Assembly: GCA_002706095.1 (NCBI GenBank)
Contig: PAJP01000025.1
Span: 186,001 to 250,000 of the forward strand
Length of the DNA: 64,000 nt
From: Methylophaga sp.
GTDB taxonomy: Bacteria; Pseudomonadota; Gammaproteobacteria; Nitrosococcales; Methylophagaceae
Direction of reading: 5' to 3'
Of the stretch, positions 9,516-18,024 are shown piece after piece (the first letter of the stretch is position 1; each line of letters begins with the position of its first letter). The notes under the pieces are model-generated. The model saw only the letters and a list, made by a program, of their open reading frames with translations. It did not search any database and was not told the origin of the DNA. The position numbers were made by a program, and so were the translations under genes.

Positions 9516-9630
9516 TTAACAGCCTATCAGAAAGAAGATAAGCTTTTGATTTATATTGTTATTAGGTTCACGTGAAATTCACGTTAAGCGGCAGAGACTG
9601 AATCTAACAATCAAGTCAAAGGTGACGACG

Positions 9631-10737
9631 ATGAAACAGTTTCTACTCACAGCGGCGATACTACTTCTGCTTAGTTCTATCTCACCTGCCAGCGCCAATA
9701 AAGTGGCCATTCAATATGATTTTGATGCTGTCAGTCCTTTTTATGGTGACACAGCGATCGTGGTCCAAAATAAACAAGGCATCCCACATGTGGGTCTGAT
9801 TAATAAAGCGGGCGAATTTATTCTCCCTCCTCAAAAACAGACTGAGATTACCGCCTTTCATGAGGGACTTGCTCCCATCCGTATTGATCAACATTGGGGA
9901 ATGATCAACACCCAGGGTCAGATGATTATCCCCGCACTGTATAAGAAGCTGGGCCCATTCAACGACGGCCTGGCGGCTGCTTTGGAAAATGATAAATGGG
10001 GCTATATCAACACAGAGGGTAATTGGTCTATCTCACCACGCTTTGATAAAGCAGAATCATTCAGCGAAGGTAAAGCGGCTGTGAAGCAATATGGTTCTTG
10101 GGGATTTATCGATACACAGGGAAAGTGGGTTGTTCAGACACAGTTTCGTGAGTCAAAACCCTATAGCGAGGGTTTCGCCGCTGTAAAAACTAAAGATGGC
10201 TGGGGTTATCTGAACGCGAAAGGACAAATGCACATCACACCTCAATTCGAGACGGTGTTTTCTTTCAGTGAACAGCTGGCTTTGGTGAGTTCTAACGCAA
10301 AATGGTGGTTTATTTCTTCTGATGGGCATCCCATAAGCGATACAAAATACGACCGTGCCATGCCTTTCAGTGAAGCAAAAGCCGTGATTATGCTGGATGG
10401 CAAATATGGTTATATTGATAAGCAAGGCAAAACAATCATCCCACCACACTTTGACAATGCCTGGTCATATAAAAACGGCTTAGCCAGAGTGGAGAACGCG
10501 GGTAAAGTGGGATATGTGGATGACACTGGACACGTCGTTATAGCGCCTCAATTCAAATGGGGGCAGTCTTTTCAGGAAGGCTTGGCGGCGGTGACACTGG
10601 ATTACTGGGATTATGGCTACATCAACCAATATGGTGAGCTGGTCATTCCAGCACAGTATGATGACGCCAGACCCTTCAGTGATGGTCTGGCGCCAGTCAA
10701 ACATCAGGGAAAGTGGGGTTATGTATCCTTGGACTGA
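9631..10737 (+). CDS. Exported WG-repeat protein
   Basis: The reading frame extends upstream to 9556, but the ATG at 9631 has an AAGGTGA ribosome site and opens a clean signal peptide (about 22 residues, ending ASA), so I chose it (368 residues). The rest is eight or nine degenerate repeats of about 35-45 residues with the core KWGYIN..G...I.P.FD.A..FS.GLA.V, the WG (KWG) repeat, which folds as beta-rich units. WG proteins are common in surface or periplasmic proteins but have no general biochemical role. The last codons overlap the convergent mscS-like gene by 19 nt. Confidence 0.85.
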   Translation: MKQFLLTAAILLLLSSISPASANKVAIQYDFDAVSPFYGDTAIVVQNKQGIPHVGLINKAGEFILPPQKQTEITAFHEGLAPIRIDQHWGMINTQGQMIIPALYKKLGPFNDGLAAALENDKWGYINTEGNWSISPRFDKAESFSEGKAAVKQYGSWGFIDTQGKWVVQTQFRESKPYSEGFAAVKTKDGWGYLNAKGQMHITPQFETVFSFSEQLALVSSNAKWWFISSDGHPISDTKYDRAMPFSEAKAVIMLDGKYGYIDKQGKTIIPPHFDNAWSYKNGLARVENAGKVGYVDDTGHVVIAPQFKWGQSFQEGLAAVTLDYWDYGYINQYGELVIPAQYDDARPFSDGLAPVKHQGKWGYVSLD

Positions 10738-11639
10738 TTGGCTGCCGCTTCCATTAGCTTAACATCAAAAGGTTTACTATCCTCGCCAAAATACAGTGTG
10801 CTGTGTGGGAATGGAATTTCGATATTTTTCTCGTCAAAGCTCAGCTTGATACGTCTTAAAAACTCCCGTCCCACCGTCCACTGTTGAATCGGTAACGTTT
10901 TAATTCTGCCTTTGATAACGACAGCTGAATTATCTAGTTTATCCACACCAAAAATTTCTGGTGGTTCAATAATCAGATGTTTCATATCCTCATCAGCCAT
11001 CATACTGTCAGCAACTTCTCGGATGACTTTGGTCACCTCGTCGGTGTTCTCTTTGTAAGCAACACCAATATCAAAAACATACGCTGACCACTCTGTCGTC
11101 ATATTACTCAACGTCGTGATGGTGCCATTGGGGAAAAAATGTACGATCCCCGCCAAGTCACGTAGCACCGTTGTCCGGAAGTTGATAGCTTCGACCAGCC
11201 CACCCGTGCCATTAATGACAGCTACATCCCCTACTCGGATCTGATTTTCCAAAATAATAAAAAAGCCTGAAATAACATCACGCACCAGATTCTGAGCACC
11301 AAACCCAATTGCTAAACCCACAATCCCCGCACTAGCAAGCAATGGCCCAACTTCTACACCAATCTCTCTCAGAATTATCAGGAAGAAAGTAATCCAGATC
11401 GCGAGTAAACCTGCTTGCTTTAGGAGCCTGACAATGGTTTCGATACGTTTTCTGGACTCGAGTGATGATTCACCTCGTGCTGTCGCTTTGCCGACCAGTC
11501 TTAGTTCAAACCGCTGTAATGCTGATTTGAGTAACCATGTTGTCACCCAGGCCACAATAAAGATAATCACCATTCGAAAACTGGTGGTGATAATAGTAGA
11601 CCAGCTGATTTGCTCAATAAATGTCTTTATGGGTTCCAT
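10719..11639 (-). CDS. Small-conductance mechanosensitive channel (MscS family)
   Basis: A 306-residue inner membrane protein with a first hydrophobic helix (about residues 14-36), a second (about 75-95) and the pore-lining MscS helix rich in Gly and Ala (ASAGIVGLAIGFGAQNLVRDVISG), followed by the conserved beta domain (RVGDVAVINGTGGLVEAINFRTTVLRD) and a C-terminal alpha/beta region. MscS channels open under membrane tension to release solutes on hypo-osmotic shock, which matters for a marine or halophilic bacterium. It is divergent from the Anbu gene across a 218-nt intergenic region and convergent with the WG-repeat gene. Confidence 0.92.
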   Translation of the reverse strand: MEPIKTFIEQISWSTIITTSFRMVIIFIVAWVTTWLLKSALQRFELRLVGKATARGESSLESRKRIETIVRLLKQAGLLAIWITFFLIILREIGVEVGPLLASAGIVGLAIGFGAQNLVRDVISGFFIILENQIRVGDVAVINGTGGLVEAINFRTTVLRDLAGIVHFFPNGTITTLSNMTTEWSAYVFDIGVAYKENTDEVTKVIREVADSMMADEDMKHLIIEPPEIFGVDKLDNSAVVIKGRIKTLPIQQWTVGREFLRRIKLSFDEKNIEIPFPHSTLYFGEDSKPFDVKLMEAAANQSKDT

Positions 11640-11707
11640 CGTATACTCCGATAAAGGGGGTGAATTCAGACGTCATATCCGAGATAATAATTAACTTGAT
11701 TATGTTC

Positions 11708-11725
11708 GTTAACAACGCTGTTAAC
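11708..11725. promoter_or_regulatory. Inverted repeat GTTAAC-N6-GTTAAC
   Basis: Two copies of the palindrome GTTAAC separated by six bases lie in the region between the divergent mscS-like and Anbu genes. The geometry is that of a dimeric regulator site, but no regulator is identified and chance is possible. Confidence 0.3.
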
Positions 11726-11857
11726 TCATCCTGTCTTTAGTATTAACGACTCAAAGCCCGCCCGTGGGTTCCATCCATTGTCGTGAGCGAGTAAACGATG
11801 ATTGCTCAATCTCAACTTTTTGACTATCTTTAAACACAGCGATTCCTGGAACAATTT

Positions 11858-12610
11858 ATGACGTATTGTATTGCCATATCATTAGATAAAGGACTGGTTC
11901 TAACTTCAGACTCAAGAACCAATGCCGGTATTGATCAAGTCAGTACATACAGCAAAATGTTTCGTTTCAATACGCATGCTGACCGCTGTATTGCCATATT
12001 AAGTGCCGGTAATCTGGCCACCACGCAATGTGTTATTGAACAGATAAACCGGGATCTACGGGAAAATAGTGAGACCAGCCTCAATAGCACACACTATCTT
12101 TCTGATACCGCTGACTATGTAGGTGATGTGTTAAATCAACGCATCAAGCGTTATAGCGAAGATCAGCAATCCGGCTTTTCACCTGATGCGACCTTATTAC
12201 TGGCTGGCCAAATAAAAGGGCAACCACCCCAAGTCTTTCTGATTTATCCACAAGGAAACCACATTACCACCAGCCGTGAAACACCCTACTTACAGATAGG
12301 TGAGAGTAAATATGGTAAACCGGTATTAGATCGTTTTCTCACCATGCAAACGTCACTCACCGATGCCGCTACCTGTGCATTAATTTCTATGGATTCCACC
12401 ATGAAAAGTAATGTCAGTGTTGGCCCGCCGATTGAGGTGCTGGTATACGAGACAGATAGCCTGGTCTTTAAGCATCATTATCGTTTCGATGCAGAAGATA
12501 CTTTTTTGATTAACTTACGGCGGGAATGGGGTAATAAATTAAATCAGGCATTTAAGGAAATGCCGCGGATTCCCGAGGCTTTCTCAACGACTTCAACAAC
12601 TGATGAATAA
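11858..12610 (+). CDS. Anbu-type proteasome-like peptidase
   Basis: A 250-residue Ntn-hydrolase of the Anbu family (COG3484, ancestral beta subunit). After removal of Met the chain would begin with Thr, the expected nucleophile, followed by YCIAISLDKGLVLTSDSRTNAG; the Asp and Lys expected around the proteasomal active site are visible in SDSRTNAG and STYSKM. Anbu proteins form open rings and typically co-occur with a circularly permuted ATP-grasp ligase, an alpha-E protein and a transglutaminase. Here the first two are on the opposite strand just downstream, and a zinc metallopeptidase is present instead of a transglutaminase. The 3' end overlaps that metallopeptidase by 59 nt, tail to tail. 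The substrate is unknown. Confidence 0.9.
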   Translation: MTYCIAISLDKGLVLTSDSRTNAGIDQVSTYSKMFRFNTHADRCIAILSAGNLATTQCVIEQINRDLRENSETSLNSTHYLSDTADYVGDVLNQRIKRYSEDQQSGFSPDATLLLAGQIKGQPPQVFLIYPQGNHITTSRETPYLQIGESKYGKPVLDRFLTMQTSLTDAATCALISMDSTMKSNVSVGPPIEVLVYETDSLVFKHHYRFDAEDTFLINLRREWGNKLNQAFKEMPRIPEAFSTTSTTDE

Positions 12611-13601
12611 AAAGTAATTTTTTTCTGACCGGCGCTGAAACGACAAAGGGGTAAGCATCTGTATTGCCAACACTTCGATTCAGTGCATTCATTTTCACCA
12701 CCAGCGATAACCAGTCGTTCATCATTACATCAAAATCGCTAGCATAATCAAAATGCTCAATCAGTTCATAGGTCATCGCCGTCTCCATGGTCTCATTCAT
12801 CATCAAATAATGTGACCAGGTCTCGGCCCAGTCTTCAAGAGGGTGCGCACTGGCATAGGCTGACAAGTAGGAGGCTGGCCAGTCTGCTGCTGGTCCGTTT
12901 TCATAATACGCTTCTAGACTGCTTTGATAATCTTGCTGCTGATATTCAAACACCTCACAAAACATGGCGTAGTGCTCGGTATCTTTTATCAGCATATCCC
13001 AATAATAATGGCCGATTTCATGACGAAAATGTCCCAGTAGGGTTCGATAGGACTCGTTCATAGCTTCACGCGTTGCTTCTCTGAAGCTACCATCTGCCTC
13101 AGCAGCATTCAGCGTTATCACCCCCTGACTGTGTCCACTTAACACATGCTCAAGTGCCAGCATCGGATTGGTTCTCTGATCTTCAAGGAAGTCAAAAACC
13201 AAGCCATTTGGATAGCCTTGATAGGCGCCCTTTATCGGCAGGTTTAACCTCAGAATGCCATAGAGCATGCGGCGTTTTGCCGCTTCCAGGGTTCGCCAGC
13301 GCCGCCAGTTATCAGGTTGACTCAATATGGGTATAGTGCGTGTTAATGCACATGAAATGCATTGAGTATTAGATGATTCAGCCGGAATCAGCCAATTACA
13401 GGCAATCTCATCATCACGGTGCTCACAACTTCGATAGCGCTGCAGTGGAAAAAGATCGGTCATCAACCAAGCGTTATCATCTTCTTGCAGGCTGGTTAAC
13501 TGTTGTAGTTCTGGAATAAACCCCAACTGACTGCCACAAACACCACAGTGGGTATTGTCGAAGAAAATTTCCTGCCCACATTGGCAAAAGAACCGTTTCA
13601 T
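12552..13601 (-). CDS. Zinc-ribbon putative zinc metallopeptidase (COG4307 type)
   Basis: A 349-residue cytosolic protein. The N-terminus is a zinc ribbon (CQCG near residue 7, then CGVCG), with two further Cys (CISC) around residue 110. The centre carries HEIGHYYW, the HExxH zincin motif, and about 55 residues later HPLEDWAETWSHY, which can supply the third ligand. This matches the putative zinc-binding peptidase family often found beside ATP-grasp/alpha-E genes. Its start overlaps the alpha-E stop in an ATGA arrangement, so translation is coupled. It is the last gene of the operon and runs tail to tail into the Anbu gene. Peptidase activity has not been shown here; it is inferred from the motif. 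Confidence 0.85.
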   Translation of the reverse strand: MKRFFCQCGQEIFFDNTHCGVCGSQLGFIPELQQLTSLQEDDNAWLMTDLFPLQRYRSCEHRDDEIACNWLIPAESSNTQCISCALTRTIPILSQPDNWRRWRTLEAAKRRMLYGILRLNLPIKGAYQGYPNGLVFDFLEDQRTNPMLALEHVLSGHSQGVITLNAAEADGSFREATREAMNESYRTLLGHFRHEIGHYYWDMLIKDTEHYAMFCEVFEYQQQDYQSSLEAYYENGPAADWPASYLSAYASAHPLEDWAETWSHYLMMNETMETAMTYELIEHFDYASDFDVMMNDWLSLVVKMNALNRSVGNTDAYPFVVSAPVRKKLLFIHQLLKSLRKPRESAAFP

Positions 13602-14539
13602 GAAACGGAGTAGTCCGGATAAAACCAGTTAGTGGTAATGCTGGTATTCAGACGATTTAAGGCGATTTGTAACTCATCCATCATCAATCGAATGGTTTCC
13701 GGCGGATTTCTCTCAGCACTATATGCCTGCAAATCATTCAGAATTTCAGCCTGCTGAGCCAACATGTGTTTATCCCCAGGTAAATACTCTAAGTAACTTC
13801 CTACCGATTTGACAGAAAAGCTCAAAGAACGCGGAAAAGCCGTATCTTGAATTAAAAATGCCAACACACTTTCCCCTTTTAACGAGGAATTATGAGCTTG
13901 AATATACATTTGCTGGGCATTCAGGACTCTCAATAGTGTTGCCCACAGAATACCTTCATGTTGCTTTAGGGCTTCACTTCGATTATCTGACATCAGCAAC
14001 GCCGACAACTCCAATATTCGGCTGGTCATATCTGCCCGTTCCAGATGTTTACCCGCCTGTAAAAAGTCATAAGCAAAGTTACGACTCATGTGATTAGCAA
14101 TCATACCCCAGATACACTGACATGACTCCATGATAGTGAGTAATAACTTCTGCCTACGGCGCCGATTACCAATGGACGACAATTCACTTTTTACTAATAA
14201 GTGTAGCTCATTCACCTGCTCCCAGATTTCTTCTGGTAATACATCCAATGAGGTTCGGGCATTTTCTCTCACAGCCGCCAGATTATTAATCAGTGAACCA
14301 CCATAGCCAGGATCCGCTAATAGAAAATGCATAATGTCATATTCATTTTCACGCGGATGTTTTCTGTAATAAATCTGCTCGGCATCAAAAATGGTCACTA
14401 AGGTAAACCAGTTCACCTCCATATGTTCCGGCAAATCCATTAATAATGCGGTATGCACATTAACCAAACGCGCCGTGTTTTCCACGCGCTCTAAATAACG
14501 AGCCAACCAATACACTCTCTCAGCAACACGGGATAACAT
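13598..14539 (-). CDS. Alpha-E domain protein
   Basis: A 313-residue, almost all-helical protein opening with LSRVAERVYWLARYLERVENTARL, the alpha-E (COG2307) signature. The family is found nearly always beside a circularly permuted ATP-grasp protein and is thought, from comparative genomics, to act with it in forming a peptide or amide product or tag; the biochemistry is not settled. It overlaps the ATP-grasp gene by one base and the metallopeptidase gene by four bases, so all three are translationally coupled. Confidence 0.92.
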   Translation of the reverse strand: MLSRVAERVYWLARYLERVENTARLVNVHTALLMDLPEHMEVNWFTLVTIFDAEQIYYRKHPRENEYDIMHFLLADPGYGGSLINNLAAVRENARTSLDVLPEEIWEQVNELHLLVKSELSSIGNRRRRQKLLLTIMESCQCIWGMIANHMSRNFAYDFLQAGKHLERADMTSRILELSALLMSDNRSEALKQHEGILWATLLRVLNAQQMYIQAHNSSLKGESVLAFLIQDTAFPRSLSFSVKSVGSYLEYLPGDKHMLAQQAEILNDLQAYSAERNPPETIRLMMDELQIALNRLNTSITTNWFYPDYSVS

Positions 14540-16002
14540 TAGTCTTCCTCCATGAAATGGCGACTATCATCAACAATCCAGGTATCTTTACTACCGCCCC
14601 CTTGTGACGAGTTAACCACTAAAGAACCTTCGACCATCGCTACACGTGTCAATCCACCGGGGGTGACATAAATATCATCTCCAGACAGAATAAATGGCCT
14701 TAAATCGACATGTCGTGGTGCAATCGTGTCATCACAACAGGTGGGGGAAACAGATAAACTCAAGGTCGGTTGAGCAATGTAGTTTTTTGGATCATTGATC
14801 AGTAACTCACGAAATTCTTCCACTTTCTCTGCCGAGGAATGCGGTCCCACCAACATGCCATAGCCACCTGACTCATTGGCGGGTTTGACCACCAGCTCTG
14901 GCAGATGTGCTAATACATGGGTCAAATCTTCCTCATTGCGACACAACCAGGTAGGCACATTGCCCAAAATCGGTTCTTCATTCAGGTAATAACGGATCAT
15001 GTCAGGCACATAGGCATAAATGACTTTATCGTCAGCGACACCGCATCCTGGCGCATTGGCTATCGCGACTTTACCCGCACGCCAAGCACGCATAATCCCT
15101 GGCACGCCTAGCATTGAATCAGGACGAAAAACTTCTGGATCAATAAAATCATCATCAATACGGCGGTATATGACATCAACACGCTCAAGGCCATGAATCG
15201 TTTTCATGTAGACATAATCATCATCCCTTACCAGTAGATCGGCGCCTTCCAGCAAGATCAAACCGGCTTGTTGCGCCAGGAACGCATGTTCAAAATAGGC
15301 TGAGTTATAGATACCGGGCGTCAATAACGCCATCGTTGGATTGGTTAAATCAGGACGTAATGAGGCGAGCATTTCTGCTAAGTGTTCAGGGTAGGCATCA
15401 ACAGGGCTAATATTTAAGAGTTTGAATAGCTCAGGCAAGACTCGCTTGGTGGTTTTTCTATTTTCGAGCATATATGCCACGCCAGATGGTACACGTAAAT
15501 TATCCTCTAACACGTATAGCGTGCCATCATGATCGCGTACTAAATCTGAACCACAGATATTGGCCCAAACGCCATGAGCAGGGGTCATACCATGACATTC
15601 TTTACGATAACCTTTGGATTGATAAACCACGTCGGCGGGTATGATGCCATCGTTAATGATATTTCCATCGTTATAAATGTCTTGAATGAACTGATTTAAG
15701 GCATGAATGCGTTGTTTTAGCCCTTTTTCGGTGCGTTCCCACTCACTCTTTGGAATAGCCCTTGGGATAATATCGAATGGCCAAGCCCTATCAATATTGC
15801 CCGCATCACTATAAATGGTGAAGGTGATGCCACGCTCCAGCATTTCTACTTCTGACTCTTGCACCCGCTGCGTAAACGCTTCTTTTTCCATGCAACGCAA
15901 GTATTCAAGCAGTTTAAAACTGAATGCTCTGGGCTGATGTTTTGCAAACATGAGCTCATCAAAAAACGAACCCGGTTCATAGTCCTTCCAAATGTCCTTC
16001 AT
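14539..16002 (-). CDS. Circularly permuted ATP-grasp ligase (COG2308)
   Basis: A 487-residue protein of the circularly permuted type-2 ATP-grasp family. Characteristic blocks are visible: HGMTPAHGVWANICGSDLVRD-like, YVLEDNLRVPSGVAYMLENR, VVKPANESGGYGM for nucleotide binding, and near the end YVTPGGLTRVA and NSSQGGGSKDTW. ATP-grasp enzymes join a carboxylate and an amine or thiol through an acyl phosphate; the substrates of this family are unknown. It precedes the alpha-E and metallopeptidase genes. An unrecognised gene lies 96 nt upstream on the same strand and may open the operon. Confidence 0.92.
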   Translation of the reverse strand: MKDIWKDYEPGSFFDELMFAKHQPRAFSFKLLEYLRCMEKEAFTQRVQESEVEMLERGITFTIYSDAGNIDRAWPFDIIPRAIPKSEWERTEKGLKQRIHALNQFIQDIYNDGNIINDGIIPADVVYQSKGYRKECHGMTPAHGVWANICGSDLVRDHDGTLYVLEDNLRVPSGVAYMLENRKTTKRVLPELFKLLNISPVDAYPEHLAEMLASLRPDLTNPTMALLTPGIYNSAYFEHAFLAQQAGLILLEGADLLVRDDDYVYMKTIHGLERVDVIYRRIDDDFIDPEVFRPDSMLGVPGIMRAWRAGKVAIANAPGCGVADDKVIYAYVPDMIRYYLNEEPILGNVPTWLCRNEEDLTHVLAHLPELVVKPANESGGYGMLVGPHSSAEKVEEFRELLINDPKNYIAQPTLSLSVSPTCCDDTIAPRHVDLRPFILSGDDIYVTPGGLTRVAMVEGSLVVNSSQGGGSKDTWIVDDSRHFMEED

Positions 16003-16098
16003 CAGTCCCCCTATCAGGTTTTAGTTCAAAAGAACGATATACAGAAGAAGAGAGCAAAAGTTATACCCGACTTAGATGGCAGGTTACTTTTTTTGGTT

Positions 16099-16743
16099 TT
16101 ATTTTGTCAGTGCGGCATTAACCATACTGTTAATCCGTTCTGCAGCATTATCTTCATGTGTGCCACGATAGGCTGACACCAACTGTTTTGCCTCACTGAA
16201 CTCCTGATCAATTTCATGCCTGAAAAGCTGTTTGTAACGTTCAACACCCACCAGATAGACTCCGCCTGATAACGACAGTACCTGTTGAATATCATCTTTT
16301 TTATCACTTGCTTCCGAGGCGATGCGTTGAGCCACAATCTGACTATACAAAGGAATCCCCATCACGAAACTTAAGAGCTTATTCACCTCTTGGGGATTTC
16401 TATCTTTCCAGTACTGGGCATAAATGGAGATCCGTCTTAAACGGAGCCAGTCAATATCCGTTAAAGCCGCAACAGGACCCGATGGCTGTGCACCATAAAA
16501 GATCAACTCAATATCACTGCAGAATTGATAATAATCCGGCAACGAGGCTTTACTTAATTGATCACCCGCCATCGCGATATCCACTTCCAGAGCTTGCATC
16601 GCTGTGGGTTCAGTGGAAAAAAGCAGCACTTTACTATGTGCCTGACCTGCCTTGTCTGACCAGAATTGAATCGCCTTTGCCAGAGGATGGAATTCAGCCA
16701 AAACCGACACGGATGAAAATAAATCTGTCTCAAGCGCGATCAT
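16099..16743 (-). CDS. Protein of unknown function at head of ATP-grasp/alpha-E operon
   Basis: A 214-residue soluble protein. The ATG at 16743 has a good GGAGGAGG ribosome site 5 nt away; a GTG two codons upstream is less likely. No signal peptide or membrane helix is evident. The sequence is mixed alpha/beta with helix-rich C-terminal parts (YKQLFRHEIDQEFSEAKQLV) and no motif I recognise. It lies between the tpx terminator and the ATP-grasp gene on the same strand, and the 96-nt gap to that gene shows no strong hairpin, so cotranscription is possible. It might be an accessory factor for the Anbu-linked system, but that is only guilt by association. Confidence 0.7.
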   Translation of the reverse strand: MIALETDLFSSVSVLAEFHPLAKAIQFWSDKAGQAHSKVLLFSTEPTAMQALEVDIAMAGDQLSKASLPDYYQFCSDIELIFYGAQPSGPVAALTDIDWLRLRRISIYAQYWKDRNPQEVNKLLSFVMGIPLYSQIVAQRIASEASDKKDDIQQVLSLSGGVYLVGVERYKQLFRHEIDQEFSEAKQLVSAYRGTHEDNAAERINSMVNAALTK

Positions 16744-16790
16744 CGACACCTCCTCCGCTAAACCATCTCTGAGCGTTTTTTAAACAAAAA

Positions 16791-16824
16791 AAAGCCCTGT
16801 TCAACAGCTGTTGAACAGGGCTTT
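16791..16824 (-). terminator. Bidirectional-looking intrinsic terminator after tpx
   Basis: A perfect 34-nt palindrome (17-bp arms around AACAGCTGTT) flanked by A-rich and T-rich runs. On the minus strand it follows tpx directly and is succeeded by a T run, and so isolates tpx from the ATP-grasp operon. Confidence 0.9.
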
Positions 16825-16841
16825 TGCAACGATAAGCTCGT

Positions 16842-17336
16842 TTAGCTGAGTGCTGACAAGGCTTTTTCATAATCAGGTTCATCAGCAATTTCACTGACTT
16901 GTTCGGTATAAATGACTTTGCCAGTTTCATCAATGACGACAACTGCACGCGAACACAAACCAGCTAGAGGTCCGTTTTTCATTAATAAACCGTAATCTTC
17001 AGCAAATGAAGAGCGAAACGCCGAACCAGTGACGACATTATCAATACCTTCTGCACCACAAAAACGTGCCATGGCAAAAGGTAAATCTTTTGATACACAG
17101 ACAACCGTGGTGTTATCCAAGGCAGCCGCTTTTGTGTTGAATTGTCTGACAGACATCGCACAGGTAGGCGTATCTACAGATGGAAAAATATTGAGCACAA
17201 CACGACCAGATAAATCTGCCAGAGTCAGCTCAGACAAGTCATCTTTTGTCAGGCTAAATTCTGGTGCTTTTTGTCCAACTGCAGGCAACTCACCCACTGT
17301 CTCAAAAGGGGTTCCTTTTAATGTCACTGTAGTCAT
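16842..17336 (-). CDS. tpx: Thiol peroxidase (Tpx)
   Basis: A 164-residue atypical 2-Cys peroxiredoxin. The peroxidatic Cys lies in [15 protein letters not shown] and the resolving Cys in ARFCGAEG, the spacing typical of Tpx. The length equals the family norm. It reduces hydroperoxides with thioredoxin. It is a single-gene unit: a palindromic terminator follows, and the neighbouring gene upstream is a separate small membrane protein. Confidence 0.97.
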   Translation of the reverse strand: MTTVTLKGTPFETVGELPAVGQKAPEFSLTKDDLSELTLADLSGRVVLNIFPSVDTPTCAMSVRQFNTKAAALDNTTVVCVSKDLPFAMARFCGAEGIDNVVTGSAFRSSFAEDYGLLMKNGPLAGLCSRAVVVIDETGKVIYTEQVSEIADEPDYEKALSALS

Positions 17337-17410
17337 AAAATCTCCTTTAATTTAATTTGCGAAACATGTCAACATCCGCCTTGAAGAACTGGCTAGATAG
17401 CATGCTGACA

Positions 17411-17833
17411 TTACCGTTGTCTGTCTTGTTTTAATGTTTGTAGTGTTCTGTAGACTTCGCGAGCATCAGCTAAATTTCGTTTAGCGACACTGACCCGCTT
17501 ATCTTCAATCATGGCAATCATGGCGATCACACCGACTATACTGATCAGCGTACCAGCAATCCCCCCTGATACCCAAGCCACATAAATGGCTAATAAGATA
17601 AGAATGAATATCTGTATGACCATCCATTGAGAAGCGAGTTTCTCTTTTTGGCAGGTCACATACTTTTCGTGCCATAAACGAACTAATAAACCCAACTCAT
17701 CATCACTCAACACAGCCAAATTTGAATAGTACTCGAGTCCGATTAATTCATCATTGTGGTTACGTGAGACCAACTGCGCATCTTCAGCCATTTCCTTTAA
17801 CGCACTAAAGGTATCTTCATCACGCTCAATCAT
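17411..17833 (-). CDS. Small membrane protein of unknown function
   Basis: A 140-residue protein. I chose the ATG at 17833 because AAGGAG lies 5 nt upstream; a GTG two codons earlier is the alternative. The N-terminal 70 residues are acidic and cytosolic-looking, then two adjacent hydrophobic helices (about residues 70-88 and 92-110), then a short basic, helical tail. No family is recognised. It is alone between tpx and the divergent glycan cluster. Confidence 0.7.
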   Translation of the reverse strand: MIERDEDTFSALKEMAEDAQLVSRNHNDELIGLEYYSNLAVLSDDELGLLVRLWHEKYVTCQKEKLASQWMVIQIFILILLAIYVAWVSGGIAGTLISIVGVIAMIAMIEDKRVSVAKRNLADAREVYRTLQTLKQDRQR

Positions 17834-18024
17834 GTGCACTCCTTTTGACTGTCGTCGCTTGACTATGGCTTAGCTCGCCATAGGCCTCCAGAGAAAATAT
17901 TCCTAATTTATTTTTTGTGAACCCGCTCTCATTTCATAAAACTTTAATACGGCTGCCCTATAGTCCACAGCACATCGCCTTTTCAGCTAGAGGCTACATT
18001 ACTTTATATTTAGGTGCTGTCTGC

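Noticed and set aside
9564-9579. Second parS-like sequence (AGGTTCACGTGAAATT)
   Set aside because: Only 12 of 16 bases match the consensus and the outer bases that ParB reads are wrong; it is far from the origin region relative to the good site.
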